From JAWSVE01 sp050789445 (lineage in GTDB: Bacteria; Pseudomonadota; Gammaproteobacteria; Pseudomonadales; Cellvibrionaceae): DNA of 64,000 nucleotides. The translations under genes were made by a program, and so were the position numbers. The number at the start of each line of letters is the position of its first letter. Position 1 is the stretch's first letter. Of the stretch, positions 1 to 7,765 are shown in pieces. The stretch lies in assembly GCA_050789445.1 (NCBI GenBank), contig JAILXR010000001.1, forward strand, positions 1,426,001 through 1,490,000, in the 5' to 3' direction. Below the pieces are notes generated by a model. The model searched no databases, was not told the origin of the DNA, and saw only the letters and a program-made list of their open reading frames with translations.

Positions 1-258
1 CGCTTTACCCCTCTCATTGAATACATCGCGGCCGAGAGAGATGCTGGTGAAAAAGCTTTTTGTAATGACTTTAATATTGAACCAAATGAGCCCTTACAAA
101 TTTTGATTCGCACCCACGTCACCGCTATGCGCGGTATTGCTGTCGGCTTGATGTTTAATCCAGATAAAAAAACATTCCGAGAAGAACTAGATATGATGCG
201 AAAATACGAACGCTTAATGACGGACTTAATTATTAAAGAATATAGCAAAAAAGATTAA
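1..258 (+). CDS. TetR-family regulator, C-terminal part (5' end outside window)
   Basis: An open frame runs from base 1 to a TAA at 256-258 and gives 85 residues of a protein whose start lies outside the window. The stretch RGIAVGLMFNPDKKTFREEL followed by a helical tail looks like the C-terminal ligand-binding and dimer domain of TetR-type repressors. The DNA-binding half is not visible, so the family call rests on this tail only. It is followed 100 bp later by the exported MBL-fold hydrolase on the same strand, so the two may be functionally linked; that is inference. Confidence 0.55.
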   Translation, partial: RFTPLIEYIAAERDAGEKAFCNDFNIEPNEPLQILIRTHVTAMRGIAVGLMFNPDKKTFREELDMMRKYERLMTDLIIKEYSKKD

Positions 259-358
259 CTTTAACATTTAATCTTTTTTAATTTCAAAAAATAAATATAA
301 ATCATTTTCCATCAAACAACCAACTAATCTCTCTATTAAAAATAACCACGGAGTTACT

Positions 359-1177
359 ATGAAAATATCATCTTTGCTTCCAACAATCGGACTAACCATC
401 GCTCTGACTGCTGGAACGGCTCTAGCGCAAGCAGCAGAAGAAATTTCGCTAACTCGTTTGGATTGCGGCACCGCAACAGCGCCTTCAGATGTATCACGCT
501 TTTCTGATAGCTATGCTTATAACGGATTCAAAGTCCAACTCACTTATAGTTGCTACCTAATAAAACACGGCGATCAATATTTATTATGGGATGCAGGCCA
601 GCCTGACAACGGTGGTCCAAGTGCGCCGAAAAAAAACCTGGTTAAATTGTTAGACGAGTTAAAATTAAAACCCGAACAAATAACTTATTTAGGGATTAGT
701 CACTATCATGGTGATCACGTTGGACAAGCACCATTTTTTCCTCAATCAACATTGCTAATTGGCAAGGGCGATTGGGATACTATTACTGGAGTCACCCCCA
801 ACCGCATGGCAAATGCAAAACCTTTTGAGCATTGGATTTCTGGCGGCAGTAAAATCGAACCACTTCCAGGCGATAAAGATGTCTTTGGAGATGGCAGTGT
901 GACTATTCTCAACATGCCAGGACATACGCCTGGACATCACAGTCTATTAGTGAAGTTAAAAGACATGGGCAATGTACTTATCAGTGGCGACCAAGCGCAT
1001 TTTCATGAAAATTATGAAAACAATCGAGTGCCATCATTTAATACGAATCGTGCAGATACTTTAGCCTCGTTTGACCGCTTTAAAGATATAGCTAAAAACT
1101 TGAACGCGACGGTTATCATCCAACATGATGCTCGTGATATTGATAAACTTCCCGCTTTTCCAAAATCGGCTAAATAA
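359..1177 (+). CDS. Exported MBL-fold metallo-hydrolase, AHL-lactonase-like
   Basis: This 272-residue protein has a Sec signal peptide (hydrophobic residues 6-20, likely cleavage near ALA/QA at 23-24). The mature part is a metallo-beta-lactamase fold: HYHGDH at 115-120, His189 in GHTPGH, Asp211 in SGD and a late His256. These are the expected ligands of a two-metal site. The overall layout resembles N-acyl-homoserine-lactone lactonases, which open the lactone ring of quorum signals, but other MBL hydrolases share these motifs and the substrate is not proven. GGAG at 350-353 supports the ATG. An export signal is uncommon among the best-known AHL lactonases, which are cytoplasmic. A strong terminator follows. 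Confidence 0.8.
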   Translation: MKISSLLPTIGLTIALTAGTALAQAAEEISLTRLDCGTATAPSDVSRFSDSYAYNGFKVQLTYSCYLIKHGDQYLLWDAGQPDNGGPSAPKKNLVKLLDELKLKPEQITYLGISHYHGDHVGQAPFFPQSTLLIGKGDWDTITGVTPNRMANAKPFEHWISGGSKIEPLPGDKDVFGDGSVTILNMPGHTPGHHSLLVKLKDMGNVLISGDQAHFHENYENNRVPSFNTNRADTLASFDRFKDIAKNLNATVIIQHDARDIDKLPAFPKSAK

Positions 1178-1231
1178 TATATTTTCAACGTTAACCATTT
1201 AAAAATTTCGATAAACATTGATTAAAGCCAT

Positions 1232-1277
1232 AAAAAAACGCTCAAACACAGATGACTTTGTGTTTGAGCGTTTTTTG
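1232..1277. terminator. Bidirectional rho-independent terminator
   Basis: Perfect 13-bp arms at 1238-1250 and 1259-1271 enclose an 8-nt loop. They are flanked by an A-run on the left and a T-run on the right, so the structure can end transcription in both directions. It separates the plus-strand MBL hydrolase from the convergent katG. Confidence 0.9.
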
Positions 1278-1343
1278 TTTTTACACATTCAAGAGTATTT
1301 AAAAGTAACAACCATTAAAACAACAAGAATAAAGTAACAATAA

Positions 1344-3575
1344 TTATGCAAGATCAAACCGATCTGCATTCATCACTTTGTTCCAAGCTTTTACAAAGTC
1401 ATTCACAAACTTTTCTTGTGAATCATTTTGCGCATACACTTCTGCTACAGCTCGTAAAATAGAATTAGAACCAAAGACCAAATCGACTCGTGTCCCCGTC
1501 CACTTTGTTTTTCCTGTTTTGCGATCCATACCTTCAAATACATCAGCATCGATTGACGTTGGCTTCCATTGATTCTTCATATCCAATAAGTTCATGAAAA
1601 AATCATTGGTTAAGGTTTGTGGATTTTCTGTCAACACACCATGCTTTGAATTATCAACATTTATATCCAACACTCGCAAACCGCCCAATAACACTGTCAT
1701 TTCTGGAGCCGTTAAATTTAACAATTGCGCTTTATCGATTAACATCTCTTCGTCAGAGACGGTGAACTTGGTTCGACGATAATTTCGGAAGCCATCTGCA
1801 TCAGGATTAAGCGGCTCAAAAGATTCCACATCTGTTTGCTCTTGTGATGCATCTGCACGTCCAGGAATGAAGGGAACATCAACAGCATTACCTGCATCTT
1901 TTGCGGCTTTTTCTATCCCCGCACAACCACCAAGAACAATGATATCAGCCAGTGATACTTGCTTACCGCTAGACTGTTCGGCATTAAATGCTTGCTGGAT
2001 ACCTTCTAAAACGTTTAGGACTTTTGCTAATTTTTTAGGTTCATTGACAGCCCAATCTTTTTGAGGAGAAAGTCGAATACGAGCACCGTTTGCACCACCT
2101 CTCTTATCAGACCCTCGAAACGTTGAAGCAGACGCCCAAGCGGTTGACACCAATTCTGATACTGATAATCCCGTTGAAAGAATTTTTTCTTTTAACTGCT
2201 TAATATCTTTAGCGTCAATTAATTCATAGTCGACATCGGGTATTGGATCCTGCCAAATCAATTCTTCTACAGGAACTTCCTCTCCTAAATAACGAGAAAC
2301 TGGCCCCATATCGCGATGCGTTAATTTGTACCACGCTCTTGCAAAAGCATCAGCAAACTCTTCAGGATTTGCATGAAAATGTTCTGAAATTTTTCTGTAT
2401 TCAGGATCTTCTCGCATAGCCATGTCAGCGGTCGACATCATAATTGGCATACGTTTTGATGCATCCTCAGCATCCGGCGCCATATCTTTTTCAGCGAGAT
2501 TCCTAGGTTGCCATTGCTGGGCACCAGCAGGACTCTTCGTTAACTCCCATTCGTAGCGGAACAACACATCAAAATAACTCATGTCCCACTGAGTTGGTGT
2601 TGGCGTCCACGCGCCTTCAAGACCACTTGTGATCGTGTCCGAACCTTTACCGCTTTTGTAACTACTCATCCAACCAAAACCCATTTCTTCGATTGCAGCC
2701 GCTTCAGGTTCTGGCCCAACATTCGCTGCATCTCCAGCGCCATGCGTTTTACCAAACGTATGTCCACCCGCTGTGAGTGCAACAGTTTCATAATCATTCA
2801 TTGCCATACGCGCAAAGGTCTCGCGAATATCTTTTGCCGAAGCGAGAGGATCCGGATTACCATCAGGCCCTTCTGGGTTCACATAAATCAAACCCATTTG
2901 CACAGCGGCTAGAGGATTTTCAAGTTCACGATTTCCAGAGTAACGACTATTTTCTTTATCGCTAGTCGCCAACCATTCTTCTTCCGCTCCCCAATAAATA
3001 TCTTCTTCTGGCTCCCAAATATCTGCACGGCCTCCTGCAAAACCAAATGTCTTAAATCCCATAGATTCTAGAGCGACATTACCAGTCAAAATCATTAGGT
3101 CAGCCCAAGAAATTTTATTGCCGTATTTCTGTTTAATCGGCCAAAGTAACCGTCTTGCCTTATCTAGATTGCCGTTATCCGGCCAGCTGTTTAAAGGCGC
3201 AAACCGTTGCGCTCCAGCACCCGCTCCTCCACGACCATCACCCATTCTGTAAGTCCCTGCGCTATGCCAAGCCATTCGAATAAAGAAGGGCCCGTAATGG
3301 CCGTAGTCTGCTGGCCACCAATCTTGAGAAGACGTCATAAGAGCAGTTAAATCTTGCTTGATCGCTTTCAAATCAAGTTTTTTAAACTCTTCTGCGTAAT
3401 CAAACGCTTCACCCAAAGGGCTCGTTTCAGCAGGATTTTGATGGAGGATCTTCAGGTTCAATTGATTTGGCCACCAATCATTGTTTGCAGTTCCTTTATC
3501 CCCTGTTTTTGTTCGAGATCCGTGCATGACTGGGCACTTACCAGCATTATTGGAATCATTACTATTTCCGCTCAT
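1344..3575 (-). CDS. katG: Catalase-peroxidase KatG
   Basis: Bifunctional haem enzyme that removes hydrogen peroxide and has peroxidase activity. Numbered from the chosen start (743 residues), the distal site Arg100, Trp103, His104 lies in RMAWHSAGTYR. Tyr231 (GLIYVNPEGP) and Met257 match the Met-Tyr-Trp crosslink needed for catalase activity, and His272 in GGHTFGKTHGAG is the proximal haem ligand. The C-terminal half is the usual degenerate duplicate domain. The open frame extends 21 codons upstream to 3638, but GGAGAA sits just before the ATG at 3575 and the protein from there (MSGNSNDSNN) looks like typical KatG N-termini, so 3575 is preferred. It is monocistronic, with its own terminator. 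Confidence 0.97.
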   Translation of the reverse strand: MSGNSNDSNNAGKCPVMHGSRTKTGDKGTANNDWWPNQLNLKILHQNPAETSPLGEAFDYAEEFKKLDLKAIKQDLTALMTSSQDWWPADYGHYGPFFIRMAWHSAGTYRMGDGRGGAGAGAQRFAPLNSWPDNGNLDKARRLLWPIKQKYGNKISWADLMILTGNVALESMGFKTFGFAGGRADIWEPEEDIYWGAEEEWLATSDKENSRYSGNRELENPLAAVQMGLIYVNPEGPDGNPDPLASAKDIRETFARMAMNDYETVALTAGGHTFGKTHGAGDAANVGPEPEAAAIEEMGFGWMSSYKSGKGSDTITSGLEGAWTPTPTQWDMSYFDVLFRYEWELTKSPAGAQQWQPRNLAEKDMAPDAEDASKRMPIMMSTADMAMREDPEYRKISEHFHANPEEFADAFARAWYKLTHRDMGPVSRYLGEEVPVEELIWQDPIPDVDYELIDAKDIKQLKEKILSTGLSVSELVSTAWASASTFRGSDKRGGANGARIRLSPQKDWAVNEPKKLAKVLNVLEGIQQAFNAEQSSGKQVSLADIIVLGGCAGIEKAAKDAGNAVDVPFIPGRADASQEQTDVESFEPLNPDADGFRNYRRTKFTVSDEEMLIDKAQLLNLTAPEMTVLLGGLRVLDINVDNSKHGVLTENPQTLTNDFFMNLLDMKNQWKPTSIDADVFEGMDRKTGKTKWTGTRVDLVFGSNSILRAVAEVYAQNDSQEKFVNDFVKAWNKVMNADRFDLA

Positions 3576-3954
3576 AGTGTTCTCCGGTTTTAACTGCGTT
3601 AGGTATTCTTGAATTAAATTAGGTTTCCAAAAAGACAATATAGTGTTTCTTTTTAACTACAAATTCATGACCATTGCCAATTTGATTGTGACTTTATACC
3701 AGCTGTACTTCATTGATCTAAATTGTATATATCGACCAAACCTATAGTTTATTTTAATTGCCGGTTATTTTTTTATTGTTAACACCTATTAAGGTGAAGC
3801 TTGCACCTCAATACCTTCACTCTAGGCTAAGCGTCACTTTAGTTGAAAAAACAATCTCTTCATTACACCTTTTTACACACCAAAACTGCCTACACAGCGT
3901 GACTACCTTTACAGTGCCCCGTATTATTGAACGCTAAATAATAAGGAGATAAAA
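3576..3954. other. Divergent intergenic region, katG / SRPBCC gene
   Basis: About 380 bp separate the two divergent starts. It must hold both promoters. AAGGAG near 3943 is the ribosome site of the downstream plus-strand gene and GGAGAA at about 3581-3586 is that of katG. No clear operator could be assigned by eye; an OxyR site would be expected for katG but was not recognised. Confidence 0.5.
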
Positions 3955-4506
3955 ATGACCCACACCATCAAAACCCGAATCAGTGTCAACCTTGCTCACC
4001 TGACTGCATGCTTAATTTTGTTAGTTTCAAGTTTCGCGATGGCTCAAAGACCTGCCCCACCAGCACTAGCTGTCCCTAATCCAAACTACGTTTCTGTCTA
4101 TCTTGAAATCGATGTTAATAAATCTGCTACTGACGTTTGGAAGCGAGTTGGTAAGTACTGCGACATCGGCGAGTGGCTAAACATTCCTGGTGGATGCAAA
4201 ATGTTGTCAGGAAAAGAAGGTGAAGTGGGTTCAGTGCGATCTGTTGCCAACGAAATCTTAGTCGCTAAAACAGAATTGTCGTATGCCTACACACAACCAG
4301 TACGTAAAGGTGTTTTATACAACTTATATCACGGCAACCTCGAAGCACGTCCTATCGATGAGAAAACCTCAAAATTAGTTTACACATTGGTATATGACGA
4401 TTCATTACTTGAAAACGACGAGGCAAGAAAAGCTCAAATCACACGTTTAAACGCAATCTTTACACGCGCTTTGAACAACATGAAAAAGCTTGCTGAAGAA
4501 AGTTAA
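3955..4506 (+). CDS. Exported SRPBCC-fold protein (polyketide cyclase/dehydrase-like)
   Basis: A 183-residue protein with a signal peptide (hydrophobic 15-28, cleavage likely after AMA at 30). The mature region has the pattern of the SRPBCC helix-grip fold: a start like VSVYLEIDVNKSATDVWKRVG, then a conserved small-residue turn (CDIGEWLNIPGGC), a G-x-V-GSVRS strand and a long C-terminal helix. SRPBCC proteins bind hydrophobic ligands, but no catalytic residues or ligand can be inferred here. Strong ribosome site AAGGAG, and a terminator directly downstream, so it is a single-gene unit. Two cysteines (in KYCDIGEW and PGGCKM) could form a disulfide after export. Confidence 0.7.
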   Translation: MTHTIKTRISVNLAHLTACLILLVSSFAMAQRPAPPALAVPNPNYVSVYLEIDVNKSATDVWKRVGKYCDIGEWLNIPGGCKMLSGKEGEVGSVRSVANEILVAKTELSYAYTQPVRKGVLYNLYHGNLEARPIDEKTSKLVYTLVYDDSLLENDEARKAQITRLNAIFTRALNNMKKLAEES

Positions 4507-4558
4507 TCTATTCCGGTAAGAAAATATTAAATAACCAGTTGCCTGATCAACTGGCCAT

Positions 4559-4587
4559 AAAAAGCCTGCTACTTGCGGGCTTTTTTA
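4559..4587 (+). terminator. Rho-independent terminator of the SRPBCC gene
   Basis: Stem gcctgc/gcgggc (one G-T pair) with loop tactt, followed by six T residues. It lies about 55 bp after the SRPBCC stop codon. Confidence 0.85.
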
Positions 4588-4715
4588 TCCAAGTAATCTA
4601 TTTATCACAATACATTCATCCTATTTTATTTATCCCTTAAAAGTCTTCAATTAAACCATTAAAGCCTAATCCCGCCTCTAAACTACTCAGCAAAAAAATA
4701 AGTTCAAAATCTATT

Positions 4716-4787
4716 TTGTTGACAATTTTAATCAATTTGACCCATAATCGCCCTTCAAAATCCAATATTAGTCATTTCTGTCTACAA
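4716..4787 (+). promoter_or_regulatory. Promoter and candidate operators of the methylcitrate operon
   Basis: TTGACA at 4719-4724 and CATAAT at 4743-4748 with an 18-bp spacer form a good sigma-70 promoter ahead of the GntR gene. The near-palindrome TTGTTGACAA (4716-4725) covers the -35 box, and a similar CTGTCTACAA lies at 4778-4787. Both resemble a TTGTCGACAA-type site as expected for an FCD-class GntR regulator acting on its own operon. The promoter is seen directly; the operator role is inference. Confidence 0.55.
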
Positions 4788-4822
4788 TATTTAATTGGAA
4801 AACATCAATCAGGCTATAGCAG

Positions 4823-5497
4823 ATGGCACTAGAAGCTCCTCGCACGCTCACAATCGGCAATCAGATTACGCAAATTTTGCGTGACGCAATTGTCCGAGGC
4901 GATATTGCACCTGGCAGCAAGTTGAGCGAACCCAAGCTAGCTGCAGAATATCAAGTCAGTCGTGGCCCTTTGCGAGAAGCGATTCGACGACTTGAATCAA
5001 TGAAACTTGTCACTCATGTCCCTCGCGAAGGCGTTAAAGTTATTACGCTCGATATTCCCAAAGTGATAGAGATTTACCATGTCCGCGAAGCATTGGAAGG
5101 AAAAGCCGCTGCTCTCGCCGCTCGTCATATCACTGACGAAGGCATCCAACAACTAAAGAAGCTATTGGTCATGGCTGAAGAACATATGGCCTCCACAGGT
5201 GGAACTTATATCCAAGCTGATGCGGACATCGACTTTCATTATCAAGTTATTCAAGCCAGTCAAAATCAAATGCTCATTCACACATTGTGTGAAGAACTGT
5301 ATTACCTAATACGCATGTATCGGTATCGAGCTAGCTTACGTCCAGGACGATCAAAAAAAGCTTTTGAAGAGCACAAACATCTCATCTATGCACTTGAAAA
5401 CCGAGATGAGCAACTGGCTGAAATGGTAATGCGCAAACACATTGTTCGCGCCAGAGAAAACATCGAACAACTGAGTACACTTGACTTTATTAACTGA
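4823..5497 (+). CDS. GntR-family (FCD) regulator of the methylcitrate operon
   Basis: A 224-residue regulator: winged helix-turn-helix at about 10-75 (SKLSEPKLAAEYQVSRGPLR, then REAIRRLE) and an all-helical FCD sensor domain from about 85. The latter keeps the Asp/His residues typical of metal-binding FCD domains (DIDFHYQ, EEHKHLI, MRKHI). It stands 34 bp before prpB on the same strand, the position usually taken by the propionate regulator in gammaproteobacteria that use GntR instead of the sigma-54 activator PrpR. It probably represses prpBC-acnD-prpF and itself until a methylcitrate-cycle metabolite accumulates. The regulatory role is inferred from family and context. Confidence 0.9.
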   Translation: MALEAPRTLTIGNQITQILRDAIVRGDIAPGSKLSEPKLAAEYQVSRGPLREAIRRLESMKLVTHVPREGVKVITLDIPKVIEIYHVREALEGKAAALAARHITDEGIQQLKKLLVMAEEHMASTGGTYIQADADIDFHYQVIQASQNQMLIHTLCEELYYLIRMYRYRASLRPGRSKKAFEEHKHLIYALENRDEQLAEMVMRKHIVRARENIEQLSTLDFIN

Positions 5498-5531
5498 GCA
5501 ACTTTTTTGAGCCAACTCTCTTGAGGTAATT

Positions 5532-6416
5532 ATGACCAGCACACCCGGATCGCGTTTTCGTTCAGCTCTAAAAAATAATCATCCGCTCCAAATTGTCGGA
5601 ACCATTAATGCCTACAGTGCATTGATGGCCGATCAAATTGGCCATCAAGCTATCTACTTATCAGGCGGCGGCGTAGCGAATGCTTCTTATGGACTACCAG
5701 ATCTCGGCATGACGTCTCTCAATGATGTGTTAGCTGATGTTTCGCGAATAACATCCGTAACGGAACTTCCACTACTCGTTGATATCGATACCGGTTGGGG
5801 TGGCGCATTTAATATCGCGAAAACAGTAAAAGATATGATTCGCAATGGCGCTGCCGCCGTGCACATGGAAGATCAAGTCTCGCAAAAGCGTTGCGGTCAT
5901 CGCCCCAATAAAGAATTAGTGAGCACAGCTGAAATGGTCGACCGAATAAAGTCGGCCGTCGATGCAAGAACCGACGAAAGTTTTTTCATCATGGCTCGAA
6001 CGGACGCGTTTGCATCAGAAGGAATCGAGGCCTCTATCGAACGAGCGCAAGCGTATGTTGAAGCTGGAGCCGACGGTATTTTTGCAGAAGCGGTAACTGA
6101 TGAAGCACATTACCGCGCTTATCGAAAAGCATTAAACGTTCCCATTCTTGCCAACATGACAGAGTTCGGAAAAACAGAATTGTATAATAAAAAAGAATTG
6201 GCTGATTGGGGCGTTGATATGGTGCTGTATCCATTATCAGCATTTCGCGCAATGAATAAAGCAGCAGAAAATGTATATAAAACACTACTAAACGATGGCG
6301 ATCAAAAAGCCGTTGTTGACACAATGCAAACAAGAAATGATTTATACGATTATCTTCATTACCACGACTACGAAAACAAGTTAGACGAATTATTTGCAGA
6401 AACAAAAAAAACCTAA
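5532..6416 (+). CDS. prpB: Methylisocitrate lyase PrpB
   Basis: Splits 2-methylisocitrate into pyruvate and succinate, the last step of propionate breakdown by the methylcitrate cycle. The 294-residue length is normal. The catalytic loop QKRCGHRPNKE carries Cys121, and metal-binding aspartates sit in VDIDTGWGG (84 and 86). The TIM-barrel phosphoenolpyruvate-mutase/isocitrate-lyase pattern runs through the whole protein. GAGGTAA precedes the ATG. First enzyme gene of the operon after the regulator. Confidence 0.97.
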   Translation: MTSTPGSRFRSALKNNHPLQIVGTINAYSALMADQIGHQAIYLSGGGVANASYGLPDLGMTSLNDVLADVSRITSVTELPLLVDIDTGWGGAFNIAKTVKDMIRNGAAAVHMEDQVSQKRCGHRPNKELVSTAEMVDRIKSAVDARTDESFFIMARTDAFASEGIEASIERAQAYVEAGADGIFAEAVTDEAHYRAYRKALNVPILANMTEFGKTELYNKKELADWGVDMVLYPLSAFRAMNKAAENVYKTLLNDGDQKAVVDTMQTRNDLYDYLHYHDYENKLDELFAETKKT

Positions 6417-6513
6417 CAGCTCTCTCATCAATACCTACAAAAGCGACATCTAACTAACAAGTAAAAACCATTACTCTACAGAAAACATTAACTTTAAAAG
6501 ATTGGACATTATT

Positions 6514-7641
6514 ATGACTCAGAAAAAATTGGAAGGCGCCGGACTTCGCGGCCAAATCGCTGGTAAAACTTCAATTTGTACTGTGGCAGCATTAGGCCAC
6601 AATGGCTTAACTTATTATGGTTATGACGTAGAAGACCTTGCAGAAAATTGTGAATTTGAAGAAGTCGCATATTTACTTTTTCATGGCGAACTACCCAATG
6701 CAACACAATTAAAAGACTACAAAAACACATTAGCGAATAACCGTGATCTACCACAACCACTAAAAGAAGTATTAGAGCGTATTCCTGCTTCAGCACATCC
6801 AATGGATGTACTGAGAACTGGCGTTTCTATGTTAGGTAATTTAGAAACTGAAAATAGCTTTGACGAGCAACAAAGCCATGCCGATCGCCTTTTAGCAGCG
6901 CTTCCAGGCATTATTTGTTATTGGTATCGTTTTAGCCATGATGGTGTACGCGTTGATTTAAATACGGGTGCAGATTCCATTGGCGGCCATTTCCTACATT
7001 TATTACACGATAAAGCTCCCAGTGAATTACATGAAAAAGTAATGCATATTTCTTTGATTCTTTATGCTGAACATGAATTCAATGCATCAACCTTTACCGC
7101 TCGTGTTTGCGCTTCTACTCTTTCAGATTTTCACAGTTGCATTACCGGCGCTATCGGAAGTTTACGAGGCCCTCTGCATGGCGGCGCAAACGAAGCTGCA
7201 ATGGACATGATCGAGAATTGGCAATCGCCCGAAGAAGCTGAAAAAGAAATTTTAGGAATGCTCACTCGCAAAGAAAAAATAATGGGCTTTGGTCATGCGG
7301 TTTACACTGAATCTGATCCACGTAATACCGTTATTAAAAAATGGTCAAAACAATTATCAGAATCAGCAGAAAATGACACGCTTTATCAAGTGTCATTGCG
7401 CTGTGAAGAAGTCATGTGGAGAGAGAAAAAATTATTTTGCAACGCCGATTTTTTCCATGCATCAACGTATTTTTACATGAACATTCCAACAAAATTATTT
7501 ACACCTATTTTTGTCATGTCGAGAACTTCAGGTTGGGCCGCCCATGTTTTCGAACAACGAGCCGACAACCGCATTATTCGCCCAAACGCGGAATACATCG
7601 GCCCCGGCTCTCGCAAAGTGTCTCCAATATCTGAACGTTAA
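6514..7641 (+). CDS. prpC: 2-methylcitrate synthase PrpC
   Basis: Condenses propionyl-CoA with oxaloacetate to 2-methylcitrate. At 375 residues it has the length of the short citrate-synthase family. Catalytic residues by comparison are His222 (RGPLHGGANEAAM), His261 (GFGHAVY) and Asp312 (CNADFFHASTYF). The frame can be read from a TTG at 6502, but the ATG at 6514 gives the standard MTQKKLEGAGLRGQ start and is preferred; the ribosome site is weak. It lies 97 bp after prpB and 124 bp before acnD, with a small hairpin in the second gap. Confidence 0.96.
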   Translation: MTQKKLEGAGLRGQIAGKTSICTVAALGHNGLTYYGYDVEDLAENCEFEEVAYLLFHGELPNATQLKDYKNTLANNRDLPQPLKEVLERIPASAHPMDVLRTGVSMLGNLETENSFDEQQSHADRLLAALPGIICYWYRFSHDGVRVDLNTGADSIGGHFLHLLHDKAPSELHEKVMHISLILYAEHEFNASTFTARVCASTLSDFHSCITGAIGSLRGPLHGGANEAAMDMIENWQSPEEAEKEILGMLTRKEKIMGFGHAVYTESDPRNTVIKKWSKQLSESAENDTLYQVSLRCEEVMWREKKLFCNADFFHASTYFYMNIPTKLFTPIFVMSRTSGWAAHVFEQRADNRIIRPNAEYIGPGSRKVSPISER

Positions 7642-7710
7642 TCAGCTTTCTAAATTATTGGCAAACACGAAAACAAAGAGAAAAACAAAGTAAATACGCA
7701 AAGAGAAATT

Positions 7711-7737
7711 ACTGAGAGTTGTCATGTCGCTCTCAGT
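7711..7737 (+). other. Small hairpin between prpC and acnD
   Basis: Eight-bp perfect arms ACTGAGAG/CTCTCAGT with an 11-nt loop lie 29 bp before the acnD start. There is no T-run, so it is not a standard terminator. It could set mRNA stability or differential expression within the operon; that is inference. Confidence 0.35.
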
Positions 7738-7765
7738 TAACTTTATTGACTAAAGAGATCCCATC

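Noticed and set aside
4719..4736. TTGA...TCAA pattern as a possible FNR box in the GntR promoter
   Set aside because: Spacing between half-sites is wrong for TTGAT-N4-ATCAA; better explained as -35 box and GntR-type site.
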